Part shown: one piece after another, positions 20,016-31,596 of the stretch | How the letters are laid out: each line of letters begins with the position of its first letter | How positions within the stretch are numbered: position 1 is the stretch's first letter | NCBI GenBank assembly: GCA_030062745.1 | Contig: CP099846.1 | Coordinates: 29,471,201-29,535,200 of the forward strand | DNA from: Capitulum mitella | Taxonomy: Eukaryota; Arthropoda; Thecostraca; Pollicipedomorpha; Pollicipedidae | DNA: 64,000 nt | Direction: 5' to 3' | Made by a program: the position numbers and the translations under genes | Notes under the pieces: generated by a model | What the model saw: only the letters and a program-made list of their open reading frames with translations | What the model was told of the DNA's origin: nothing | The model's database searches: none

Positions 20016-22896
20016 ATGGCCCAGGGACAGTTGGGTGACGTGCTGGCGGTCTCGGAACTTGAACCTCGCGGACACTCGTTGCCGCACACCGACCTGGCCC
20101 GATGCCTGGCGAACACTGACCGCGACCGACTGAGCGGGCTACCGTTGGGGCCGTGTTCGCTGGCGCTGCGCTACTTGCTGCCCTTACACGATGTTCAGAG
20201 ATGTCTGCATCGTGTCAAGATACAAGCCGATGAGAATCCTGGGGCCACGCTTTTCGGCATGAAGACTTTGGTTACGGGATCGTCCACGGAGGGCCTCGGT
20301 GTTCCGTCCTTCTGCGAGAGAACTGCGCCAGTAAGCGTGGATGTCGGGTCCGATGGTGATTGCTCAGCTCCGCGCGCGGATGGGATAGCTCAAGAGCCGC
20401 GGCATGAAGCACCAGCTGTAGTCGCATCAGACATCGATGTGATGTGCGAGATGGATTTTCTGCCCGTGTCGCCGCGGACCGGCGGTGGTCCTCTTTACAT
20501 GGACGAGCGCGCGGCAGACCACAGGGGCTACGTTCGTGTCGTCTTGGACGCAGAAAAGGGACCTGCATGGGCCAAGACGGTGCCAGTGGTCTCGGCAAGC
20601 GTGCGGGACGCGGATGACAGTGATGGCAAACGTCGGCAGTATCTTTCAAGCGACGCAGTCATGCAGTTTGCGATGTCGTCCATGAATGTTGCCCAGTTAA
20701 AGGATGTGGTGTGTGAGCGACACGGACCGTCCGTGAACACGTTCGGGGTTAAGCGCGGGATTCCAAGCGACTCTGATTTCGTACCAGCGCTGCCACTGAC
20801 TGAGCCATTGCCAGCCATGGACCAGTGGCTGAGGCGACTCGAACGGGGGGGCGCAGAGTGGCCGTCCCAGGCAGTGCGGCAGGACATCATGGAGCGCTGC
20901 CCTTGCTACCTCGTGGCTACAGGCCACGCGAAGAGTGGTCAGAAAGATTTGGAATGGAGGGCATCCTTCTCGACGCAGGAAAAACGACTGGCCTTAAGTC
21001 TAACGCCCACCTCAAAGGAAGGTGTACCTCTTGATCAAGCTCATTCAGAAATGTGTCTTGGCAAGACCCAAAGTCTTGGTATCGTATCATATCAAGACAC
21101 TCATGTTCCTGGAACTGGAAAACTCGCCGCATGGCACCCAATGGACTGAAGAGCATTTGTTCAGTCGCATGCTGGACGTGCTCGATCGCATTGAATCGTG
21201 CCTCGCAGAGCACTTCATACCCGGCTATTTCATGCCGGACAACAACCTGATCAGTGGCTGCGCAGCCGCTGACGTGGCGGCGGTGAGGCGAGCGGTGCAG
21301 CAGGTCCGCAGCCGTCCACTCAGGACGCTGTACGACATCGACGCTCGGATCCGGTTCGAGTTCTCCACCATCAGGCCGCTGGTCCGCCTGCACGGACCGC
21401 TGCTGCGGGCCATCGAGGCCGGGGACGCGGCGGCGCTGCCGGCGGCGGCGGCCAGCAGCCTGGTCCGTCAGGCCCGCGACGGGATCGCCAGGGACGAACA
21501 CACCGTCGTTCGGACTGCGGAGCTACTGAGGGACGCTTGGACAATCCAGCAGGCAGCCGACGTGGCGGGGCTGTCCTTCGACGATTGGCTGATGATAGCG
21601 GCTGCGGCCACATTCGCCAGCATCAGAGAGGATGAGATCGCATGGGTCATGGCCGTGCTTCAAAGACCTGGGAAGATCGAGGATCAGCAGCTGCCGAAGC
21701 TTGGGAGGGAGCATGTTGAGGCTTGGAACCAGTGCTGCAATGGTACCGACGCATCACTTTTCCTTTCCATTGTAAGGGCATATCTAAAAGATCATGCCAT
21801 GAGTGCCCATGAGGGTTCAGTCTTGAAGCTCTTTGCGGATTTCCTAAAGTCTGACCACCGTCGTCCTCCAATAGATGTTCTGGAGTCACTCTTGAACGCA
21901 GAAGACGAAGTCACTGACATAGAGACCTGCCGGGATGCTTCCCCAGAGACCGACCGTGCTCACGTCCGGACATGCGAAGACCGACCTCAGACAGAAAGTA
22001 GGGACCCGAACGCGGCCCGCCCCGCGATGCAAGAGGAGCGCTCTCTGGAGCGGCTGCGAAAAGACCTAAAAACAGTGCTGCAGCACAAGATCCGGGATGG
22101 TTTTGACACCAGCACTTCTGGCAGAGAATCAATAGTCGAGGACATGGTCGCTGCCGGGATACCTGAGGACCCAGCCAGACATAAGTCTTCAAGAGTCGTA
22201 GAAGAACTGATCGGACTGGACATGGCAGGGTGGCCTGTGGCCGAAAACGCAGAGCAGCAAAACGCCAGTGATCCTCATCGTCAGTACTCCGATGTGATGA
22301 GGGAGATGTTGGATATTGCCAAGGTGACCTATGTGGACCCCGCCGCACAGCTGGACCACATCCGCAACACGTATACGCCCCTTCTGGACATACTGGGATA
22401 CTTGGTCACACAGCATCAGCAACCATTTGCCATCCGTGCCGCTTCGTGGGTGTTGACATTCACATATGGTTCTGCGGTATCTGAAGCGAACCAAGACTGT
22501 GAATGTTATGATCTCCGCAAGGCTCGTCGCTTCGTGGACTGCCTACCGCCGGATATCAGAGCTCTGCTAAGTCAGACGTCTCGGGTAAACATCCAGCCCC
22601 TAAACCTCTTCCTCATTTGGGGGTTTCGGCTGGTGGAAGGCGAGCTTGGAAGCCCAGCGGAGGGGTCGCTGGGCGGTTTCCTTCAAGACTGGGAAGTCTT
22701 GTGGGAGGCGAAGGAACTCAAAATAGACACCCTTCCGGACGATGTGCAGTTCTCTAATGCCGTGCTGAAACTCTGCATTGTGAAGGCGATGGGTAGCTCA
22801 TTTGAGGAATGTATGAACTGCTTACGCGATGTGAAAGGAGATGAAAGTGTCATGAAAGAAATTATGGATGCCTGCGCTTTGAAAAATGTTGATTAG
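20016..22896 (+). CDS. Mab-21/cGAS-like (cGLR-type) protein, interrupted by a frameshift
   Basis: The first part reads from the first in-frame ATG (20016; an upstream in-frame stop is at 19905). It shows nucleotidyltransferase-type features: GSSTEGL at about residues 88-94 and D-I-D at 139-141. The Mab-21 C-lobe follows, with EWPS near 282 and EWRASFSTQEKRL at 313-325. About one codon later the Mab-21 reading leaves this frame and continues at 21,02x in the next frame (YLLIKL, SYHIKTL, HFIPGYFMPDNNLISG), so a single-base length change separates the halves. The rest of the protein is open to a TAG at 22894. No introns are apparent. Family members include cGAS and cGAS-like receptors, which make cyclic dinucleotides on sensing nucleic acid, and catalytically inert Mab-21 proteins. 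The third catalytic acid is not evident here, so activity is uncertain. Confidence 0.8.
21350..22893 (+). CDS. Long unrecognised C-terminal extension of the Mab-21-like protein
   Basis: After the Mab-21 domain, about 515 codons remain open in the same frame as the second half. I recognise no domain. The early part is alanine-rich and helical. A charged, low-complexity linker follows (about 21,900-22,060), then a second region with regular hydrophobic spacing and several Trp and Cys residues (for example LIWGFRLVEGELG, LQDWEVLWEAKEL). There is no transmembrane segment or obvious zinc-binding cluster. Uninterrupted coding and normal composition over 1.5 kb argue that the locus was selected recently, despite the break near 21,020. 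It could be an effector or oligomerisation module fused to the Mab-21 core. Confidence 0.55.
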
Positions 22897-24260
22897 ACAG
22901 ATGGCGTTCGCAGAATGCATTACCTGTCTTGCTTTTTCCTTGAGGCCAAATTTATCATACCCGCAACCGTAGCTTTAATATGAGGACTGTCTTAATCGCC
23001 AACTTACCTGGATACATTTTCTGCCCCGTAAGTTTCGAACGCTGGTTACGGTCATTCCCAGTTGCTTCCATTCTTGTCAGTCGCTCTGGCCGCCTCATGA
23101 GTCGATGTATTTTCCTCGTGCTGAACATGCTGAATTGCCCCCCGAAGGGCATGGTCGTCCATTTTGTCCGTGAATACACATTGCTTGCCAGTGTAGTACT
23201 TTACAGTTACCCGCACCCCGGCGCATTGCTCCGTCCGCTGTCCGCTAGCATTCGAAACTGTCCCTCCTTTCCGCATGCCTACGAAGTTACCGGTATGTCG
23301 GCCGCATGGTCCGAGCTGACACAGTCGATATAGTACTCGTTCCTTTCTCTCCTACATGTGCTCTGACGTACCAATATCGCAGACCCTCAAACGAAAGCTT
23401 TTCAGACTCGTTAGGTGGGCTTCACTTGCTGTGCAGGGTGTGATTTGACCTTAATCGGTTCAAAATATTGAGTACTGTTTTCTGCCCTCAAAACATCAGC
23501 AGGTCGTCGCGTCTTACTTGAGTGAGTCAGGTCGTCGAACACCGTTAATTTCTGAGTTGACGAGGTCGGCAAAGGTCAAAGGTCAAAGGAAACGCCGACA
23601 AAGGTCGGCGTTTCGCCTTCACTTCAGGTTGAAATCTCCGGTGCCGTCTTGCCGTTCGGGGCACATTTGCAAGTCGTATTTGTGTGAGGGTGGGCGGCCA
23701 AATGTCCCCCCTCCCCCTTCCAGTCGCCCATGTTCGAAACCGACCGACGGTCGTGCGCGGGTTAAACTGACAGAGCGGTACAGAAGTGCCACTCGGGTGT
23801 TGTTCAGTGTTTTTCGCCGCGAAAGTCTGTGTTTCGATTGGACTGGGGCAAGTAGCATAGCAGTCTTAAGTTTTCCCAGCGGCAATCCCAGCGCTGCCGC
23901 GACCCATTACTGAGCAGTCCAGTGCGTCTTGCACATTTGAAACGTTCATTATCAGAAAGTTTTAAGTAAATTTTAGTACAATGCCTTCCGCATGGCGTGT
24001 TCTTCGTTTCTAAGATAGCACGGCGGTTCAGATGGGAGGGGAAAGATGTTTGCCGTGACATTTGGTGCGCATAGCGTAGCTCTAGTGCTGCCATCTAGTG
24101 GGCATATGCGGAACCTTTGTCATTGGGTTTTGTAGCTAGCCAGTCAGTAGCGGTACGTGTCGTTGCTGATACTGCTTGGAAATAAAGATCGAGCTGTGAG
24201 GCCAGTATCTAACAAATGAGACTGATAATGCACAATATCAGTAGGCAAATCTGGTCCACA
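22897..24260. other. Intergenic stretch downstream of Mab-21-like gene
   Basis: No gene recognised. Contains a DR1-type AGGTCAAAGGTCA at 23573-23585, a CTCF-type motif at 24087-24101 and an AATAAA at 24181. None is shown to belong to the Mab-21-like transcript. Confidence 0.4.
24087..24101 (-). promoter_or_regulatory. CTCF-type binding motif
   Basis: On the minus strand these 15 bases read CCACTAGATGGCAGC, matching every position of the animal CTCF core consensus CCASYAGRKGGCRSY. Occupancy is not known. The same string could belong to a dispersed repeat. Confidence 0.35.
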
Positions 24261-24359
24261 TGATTATTCGAGATGTATGGCTGCTTTGTCCCGTGTCCGT
24301 CGTAACGTAATATGTATTGCATGCGCCCCGAATTCAGACAGGGGCGTCCCTGATTGGTC

Positions 24360-24720
24360 ACGCGCGTCACACGTCAAGCCCAGATAAATTGATGGGCCAA
24401 GAGGCAGCCCACGCCCACCCGAATGAGCCCACATGTAGCCCAGATGAAGCCTACGTGCAGCCCAGATGAAGCCCACACACACCCTAGATGAAGTCCACGC
24501 TGGCCCAAGATACAGCTCACATGAAGCCCTCACAAATCCCAGGTGGGCCGACATGTCTCCCAAATACAGCCCGGATGAAGCCCACACATCTGGGGCCCAT
24601 TTGGTTCCATGGAAGATGCCCAGATGGGGCCAATATGGGTAGCCCAGACGGGCCACACATGGGCGCCCATATAGGACACAGATGGACCCCATTTGGGATT
24701 GCTGACTGGGGGCCACTTAA
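24360..24720 (+). repeat. Degenerate short tandem repeats (CCCAGATGAAGCCCAC type)
   Basis: Runs of AGCCCAGATGAAGCCCACA-like units about 20-30 bp long, strongly diverged. They pass into GGGCCCATTTGG and GGCGCCCATATAGG variants. Long open frames here reflect the repeat, not a gene. Confidence 0.65.
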
Positions 24721-27450
24721 AATCCGTTATCCGAGACTCTGCGCTACCGGCGCAGCCAAATGGAGGCCTGGTCCCCCTTCGGAGCGCATTTTTGTTGTTA
24801 AAACCATTGCATAACCGTCTTCCTAGCGGCGGTTTTCGTATGTTTTTAGGCCACATTGAGCTCCGACCCCCCCCCCTTAAGAAAATCTCGGCTACGCCTC
24901 TGCCCTGCGCAGTTCTACAGCAAAACCTGCGATCGACTGTTGGATGACGATGACACTGGCTGACGCAGAATCGGCTGATGATGACAGAAGTAGTCGCATT
25001 CTTGTGAGCCCAGATGACGTGAGCAAGTCTCGAGAAAGGTAGCTCACCGGGATCGGCTGGTGATATCAGGCTACGGAGGGGCAGGGGCGGATTCAGGATT
25101 TCGCCAAGGGGAAGGTGGCGCAGGACCCCTTCCGGGCCGCCCCCCATTGTTTGCTCCTCACATAAGAAAAACGTGGGTATGGGCGGGTCCAGAGGAAATA
25201 TTTGATGTAATTTTGCGTTGTTTACCATATTAAGTAACCAATAAATTCAAGCACGTCACCTTATTGGAGAAAATGTTGTCTTTTTTCCGTACAAAAAGGC
25301 CGATGTAGGATAAAAAGGCGGGATTTTAGGCGGCTGCATCCCTCCCTGTATTTGGGATGTCGTGTTAGTATTTGGTTCAGGGACCCCTCTGCCCCTAGTA
25401 GTTTCTGGGGACTTTTTGCCAGCTTAGGTTAGGTTCCCCTTGCAGTTACAAGGGCACTTTTGACGGCTCGGACAGTCTGCCTTGTCTGGGCCCCCAGTAC
25501 TCTCGGGTTCCTCTTACAGTTTCACGTGTCCCCGGGGACGTCTCAGGCCCTCCTTTGGCAGTTTCTGAGGCACCTGGGACGGTTTCAGAGACCCACCTCA
25601 CAATGCCAGGGACTCGTTAGCCATCTCGGGTTCCCTCCTGTCGCCCCTGGAACATTTTTTCCGTCTAAGGAGTCCCTCAGGCAGTGACAAGAGGCCTCTA
25701 TTAATCTCTCTGCCGTGGCAGACGTGCCTGTGGCAATGCTCTTGGATCATTTGGCCGCTTCAGGAGCTGTCTAGACGTCTCAGGCAGGCATGTGTCTGGA
25801 TCCCGATGGAATGCATGTTGTCCACGTGTCGTATGCAATCCCTCGTTGACCCGGGCAGGTCACTCGGATCTCAAAATCATCTCGGAATCTCGGAAAGGTC
25901 GTGTCCAACCAGAGCAAAGCGATGCCCAGGCGACGCAACACCTACCTTGTTCAGCTAAGAATTCGACGCAGAACGAGGATAACCTCCATTCCATCGGGAT
26001 CCCGGCACATGTTTGGTTCCAAGGTTCATCAGCGAGAAACCGGACCAGTTGCGAGAAAACAAGCAAAAAAAAACGTCCCACTGCGCATGATTTTCATGAG
26101 CAAGGCACAATCCCAGCAGAGCGGGTCGTGAGCAAGGGTGGAACTTTTCGAAAATGACGGGGGGAGGGGCAAATGAGATTTTGGAACCCGTTCTTTCCAG
26201 TCAACGCCCCAGGACCGATGTCAAGTCTCTGCAACTAGGGGGGAGGGAGGTACATGCCCCACCATAGTCTATTAAAGTGTCATCCCTGCTCGTGAGTCAC
26301 AGCGCGAGGACACAGGAGAGCAGGGCCTATTTTAACATGTTAATTGGGGAGGGACAAATGCCCCCCCCCGTTCGGACACTTTGCCCCCCGTCAAGATCCT
26401 TTGCCCATGCAAAGAAAAAACAGCCAAGTGTACTAGCGTACCCAGGAAGGTATTCCATAAAGCGCTGCGCTCGCAAAGCAGCATCTTATCAACGAAGGAT
26501 GTGTTGAATCACTGAGTAATGTGGGAGCACACTTAGAAGCATCACTTTATAATACGTATTGCAGGCACACCTGGTGACCGCTAGCGAGCGTATTTCCTAA
26601 TCAGAACGCCGGCACCCAATGCCGCGATTGTCTGGTGGGCGGCCAAGGCGTTTCATTGCATCGTAAGCACGTTAAAAATGATGATGACCATCTTTGATGT
26701 GTTCAAGCGCAAGAACACTGAAGGGCGAGCTGGCGAGCAGGGCTGTTTCGCTATGGTGAGATAATGTTTATATGAATGTGGTAACAGTCCAGCAGTGCTG
26801 TAGTCATCACCAATCATCCTGATCCGAAAACCCTGCTAAAATCCCAGCACATGATTGGCTGAAGTTCATTGAACTAGGCGGTTAAACCCGAGTTTTACGC
26901 GAGGAAAACGGAAAATTAATCAGTCATATATTACAACCGTCAATCTTGCTGCTCCTAGTGCATGGGTTTGTGCATCCCATGAGCATGCTTCATCTGCTTA
27001 ACGAACATGAAATGGCCCAGACTGCAGATAATGACGAATGTTGATGGTATCTCATTGAGGCGGGCCTAAGGCGAATATTTCAATCTGAGGTGACTTTTTC
27101 ATTTTGGAGCCGATAACCTGGAAATGGAGAAGTTTGTTCTGCCTGTGTTGGGACAGCTTTTACGCTTCTGCGCAGTTTTGAAAGAGATATGGTCAAAATT
27201 CGGTGAGAAAATGTATTTTGGGGATAGATTAGATCAACAGAAACTATCCCGGACAGGCAACCTACTGTCTCATTTAGGGAAGAATCGAAGCTGCCGCAAC
27301 ATCTCGCCAATATTCTGGCCATCGTTTGCAGACTGTGGCTTATATATTTGAAGTACCACGCCTTGCCATGCCACGGTAACCCACGGTTCCGGTCTGGCAA
27401 TTTCCCGCGCGTTCTTAGACGTCAGGATATTTAAGGACCATCTGCGTCAA
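24721..27450. other. Intergenic stretch with repeat remnants
   Basis: No gene recognised. Contains GGGGCGGATTCAGG and GGGGAGGGGCAAATG pieces (about 25085 and 26160) similar to intronic pieces near 43612 and 43865, suggesting remnants of dispersed elements. Confidence 0.4.
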
Positions 27451-27479
27451 TGCAGAAAGTACCTTTTATAACGGAAGTC

Positions 27480-29645
27480 TGTGCCACTATGGCTGCACCA
27501 CGAGAAAAAAACGAATTTTGGTTGACCGGTGCTCAGAACTGCCTTGGCGGGGAGAAGTGCTGCAGCAATATTTGCAGCCCCACCGTGTGGAAAGGCTTAC
27601 CCAGAAGTAGGTCAAAACACAGATCGTCCGCGAAATGATGAAGGTGTGGAACAAAGCCCGTAGCGGAACGTGATAAAGAAGCTCAACAGGAAGCTTGACC
27701 AGTACCAAAGGCAAATTCTGGAGGTTCACCCCGGAAATTGACAAGAAGAATGGATTTAGGGACAACCTTAACAATCTTTTTGACCTTGCCCTTGTCGGCA
27801 CCATTAAGATCATCAAAATCAAGAAGATAAAGACATTCTCTAGGTCCAAGGGGAGCCAGGTCGCCGAGGCGTCATGATGGTATTCGATAAGTTCCCTTCT
27901 GAGAAGGAGGAGCGAGCTCTTCAACGACAACAGTAGGCCGAAACTTTAAAGGGCCCGCCGTTAAATTAAACAGCAGACCGGGCATGAGGCAACTGCCCAG
28001 CTGGAATACTCGCCTGCCGACAACACACAACTGAAAGATCAGGATGACCCGCAGCCCTTGGCCATGCCTTCGAAGCGGCCCTGCAGGAGAGCCAAGAACA
28101 TCGCCACTCCTGGTCAGGCAGCAGCCCTCGATCGGACCAAGCTCAATGATCGCACTGCAATTCACTTCCTATCGGCGACGGCTTCGGCCCTCGGCACGAC
28201 TCCTCTGAACTGGCGATCACAGAAGCTCGGGCAGGCGCGCACGTAGATCGCAGAGGAAAGCCATTGCGGACGAAATCTAGCATTCTTTCTGCGCGTCACC
28301 CAACCTGGTGGTCCACTGGGACGGCAAACTGTTACTGACGATGGAAAGGAAAATGTGGATCGACTCTGTCATTGTAACCGGTCCAAAAAGTGCCGCCAAG
28401 CTCTTCGGTGTTTGGAAGTTTGCAAGTAGAGCCGGAACAACGCCAGCCGACGTTGTCGCGCTTTGTTTGGAATACCTCCAGCAATACTGGACAAGTTGTG
28501 GGAGCAAACACGCTTCTTCAGCAGAAGCTTGAGTGACGGGCTATTCACTTTGCTTGTCGTCATCACATCGTCGAACTGGTGGCAGAGGCGGCTTTCTCCA
28601 CGCGCTTCGGTCCGTCCTCGGACCGGGATCTCCTTGTTCACGAGCTTCAAGAAGAGATGGAGGCTCATTGATTGGAACAAGTTTGAACCTATGGTGTATG
28701 AAGACCTGGAGCCAGCAGTGGCCGAGACGTTTTTCTCTTCCAATGATCGTTTCGTCGCCTTCTGCCGTGAGAAGCTCGCCGAAATCCAGCCTAGCGATGA
28801 TTATCGTGGGTTCTTCGAGGTCTCGATTATCCCCTTTGGTCAAGAGCTTCCACGGGGAATCAAGTTCCCCAGCCAGGTGCTCTCCAACGTGCCAGATAGA
28901 TGTTCCATCGCGCCAGATGGATGGGGCGCATAATCTGCGGGATCAAGATCTTCTTGCTTTGCCATCAGTTCTCCGTGACTCTCAGTGAATTGGGAGCACT
29001 CAAGCGCTTCCTCTTTCATGGTTGTTTTGTACGTTAGTGCATGGTTCTGCTCTTCATCGGCGGTCAGCGCTTCCGTGCACGACCTGGCCGTTCTGCAAAG
29101 TCTGATTTGGATGCTGAAATCTCGAAGGCGATCTCCAAGGAGTTTGCCAATCACCTATTATCTATTACGATATTATATTCGACTTATGATTTATTATAAC
29201 AATCACCTATTATGGTGCCCCAGCGAAGAACTGGCTGGTGTGTCGTTCTTCGACGAGGGCGTGCCGTGTGAGATGAAGAGGAGGATGATCGCGGCACTCC
29301 AGGAACAGGGATCGGAGAGTCCTCCCAGCGAGCGCAGGTGGATCTCGCAGCAAAGGAGGCCCTCGTCCCAGGAAGATCATCGTCGACTTCATTACCGCAA
29401 AGTCGGTGGGCAACCTGAAAGCCTACGGCATCAACATGGACTTCCTTGCCGCCGATCCCGCTGCCTGGGAGACAGCACCTGGCTTCACGAACGCTAAGGT
29501 AGTCCTGTGCGGGATCGCGGTAGTTAGCGACGTCGCCGAACGAGCTGTGGCTCTTATCCAAGTATACAACAAGGCACTGACGAAGGATGAAGGGCAAAAG
29601 CTGCAAGTCGGCAAAAGCTGCCTGCTGCAAGTCGTCGGATAACAT
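27480..29645 (+). pseudogene. Decayed transposase-like gene
   Basis: Separate plus-strand fragments in three frames follow the order of a multi-copy invertebrate ORF family I recognise by its motifs. They are NLNNLFDLA (about 27,760), AALDRTKLNDR (about 28,120), VHWDGKLL (about 28,310), RHHIVELVAEAAFSTRFGPSS (about 28,565), FTSFKKRWRLIDWNKFEP (28,635), EELAGVSFFDEGV (29,225) and DVAERAVALIQVYNKALTKDE (29,530). Many stops and frameshifts and a small AT-rich insertion with a duplicated ATCACCTATTAT (about 29,150-29,213) show it is dead. The family behaves like a DNA-transposon protein, but I cannot name the superfamily. No terminal repeats were found. Confidence 0.6.
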
Positions 29646-30176
29646 CGTCGCCAGAACCCCGAGACCACTAAGAGGACTGAAGTATCATTCCCACCTAAGC
29701 CACACTGCTGCCGACAGGGCCAGTGACCTATGACCTGAGACAGAATGCGAAGTGTCTTTCGATCCAGTATGTCAAAAGGAGTACTATGATGTGCATTTTA
29801 TGCATATTGTGCGCTTGGTTTAAAAAACTGAAGCACAAAACACGTTTGGGGGCATTTCAGACACATCTCTCCCTGGGCGAATCTCCCAGGGATCACAAGT
29901 CCATTGAGAATGAGTTCTTGTTGGGGATAAATGAAATGGTGTTCTTTGAATTTAATGGGCCCGGAATGTACAAAAGCCGGCGCGAATTTCATCGAAATAA
30001 AATAAAATCCAGCGCAAACGACGTACAGTCTTCGTGTGAAAGTGCGTGGACCAGGGCCATATTTTGCACGCATGATTGATATCTCCAAAAGACATATCAG
30101 TTGATGACAGAGCGCTGTGGAAAAGTTTATCGTAATTCGCCCTTATATATATCAATATATGCCTTTCTTAGGAAAG

Positions 30177-30177
<1 letters not shown>

Positions 30178-30227
<50 letters not shown>
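30178..30227. repeat. (TA)n microsatellite
   Basis: About 50 bp of uninterrupted TA dinucleotides. Confidence 0.97.
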
Positions 30228-30230
<3 letters not shown>

Positions 30231-30444
30231 GTAACAAAATTCAATAAGAACACAAATGCCCCGGGGGCGGTGGTCTTAGCCAATGCGTCTCGTTCGCAGA
30301 ATTGCCCCCGCAGTCATTTTTACTTAAAATAGGCCCTGCAGGAGAGGCAAACCCGCCAACGGCCGGTTGTTCCCGCTACTGTATAAGTAACAGTTCTCTT
30401 CAATCTACAATTTCACAAAAAAGCAGCGCCGCTAGTCAGAATAG

Positions 30445-30450
30445 TTTATT
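30445..30450 (-). terminator. Candidate poly(A) signal for AP3D1
   Basis: AATAAA on the minus strand, about 1.15 kb downstream of the AP3D1 stop. If used, the 35-bp minisatellite at 30958-31425 would lie in the 3' UTR. No closer canonical hexamer was noticed. Confidence 0.25.
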
Positions 30451-30957
30451 TCCGATTTATGATATACCTGGTATACAATAGACTTTACAAATGCGAAACA
30501 AAATAGGATCATTCGCTACGGTCTACCCGCCCCCTCCCGAAAAATAGCGGTCAACTCACGCCATCGCAACAGCACAAAGAGACGGCGCCGCGCCGAATCG
30601 ACGGGACGCAGCGCCCGCCTCGTCCCTCAACCGTGCAACGCCGCCGCGCGTTAAATATAAAAGCTCCCCTATGTACAGACTGCGGATAACAAGATTGGAA
30701 TGCGGCGCGTTCGAGCCGGCAAGGGCGCGGGCGACAACGACCGCCGGCGGCCCGTCAACCGGGCCACGTGGTCCGACAGCCACGTGGCCGGCAGGCCGTC
30801 GCCGCCGCCCGCCAGGACAGATCACGCTCGGCCGGCTGGCGCGGCCGCCTGCCCCGGCACCCGGCGGCCTGCAGCAGCGGGTCCGCCGGCGGCCGGTGCA
30901 CCCGTCAGCGGCCGACTTTCCGGCCCCAGTATGCCGGCTTCCGGCGGCAGCCCGGCC

Positions 30958-31425
30958 GGACCCGACACTCCGCTCTGACAGACACCCTATGCCGGCCAGG
31001 TCTGACGCTCCGCTGACGGACGCCCTGGCCGGGCCCGACGCTCCGCTCTGACAGACGCCCTGGTCGGGCCCGACGCTCCGCTCTGACAGACCCCCTGACC
31101 AGGCCCGACGCTCCGCTCTGACAAACGCCCTATGCCGGCCAGGTCTGACGCTCCGCTGACGGACGCCCTGGCCGGGCCCGACGCTCCGCTCTGACAGACG
31201 CCCTGGCCGGGCCCGACGCTCCGCTCTGACAGACGCCCTGGCCGGGCCCGACGCTCCGCTCTGACAGACGCCCTATGCCGGCCAGGTCTGACGCTCCGCT
31301 GACGGACGCCCTGGCCGGGCCCGACGCTCCGCTCTGACGGACACCCTGGCCGGGCCCGACGCTCCGCTCTGACAGACGCCCTATGCCGGCCAGGTCTGAC
31401 GCTCCGCTCTGACGGACGCCCGCCG
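30958..31425 (+). repeat. 35-bp minisatellite with higher-order structure downstream of AP3D1
   Basis: About 13 units with 35-bp spacing (for example CGACGCTCCG at 31036 and 31071). Two unit types alternate: one containing CCTGGCCGGGCCCGACGCTC and one containing TATGCCGGCCAGGTCTGACG. The larger block of one B unit plus several A units recurs, so whole blocks were duplicated. Ends 170 bp from the AP3D1 stop codon. Confidence 0.85.
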
Positions 31426-31596
31426 GCTGGACGCCGTGTCGCCGTCGCCGCGAGTCTGGCGGCTTGGCGGCGCGGCCCACTCGTCTCGGCTGCGTCCACC
31501 CATGTCAGATCTGGTCGAATACTGCGTGCGAGCCCATCACAAAGGTCCGACCGGTCCGGGCCGCCGCCGGCACCTCCGTGACGACACGGCCGCCAG

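Larger units (their letters stand above)
29650..30957. other. Stretch between transposase remnant and AP3D1 3' end
   Basis: No gene recognised. Contains a (TA)n run at 30178-30227 and, on the minus strand, an AATAAA at 30445-30450 that could end the AP3D1 transcript. Confidence 0.4.
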
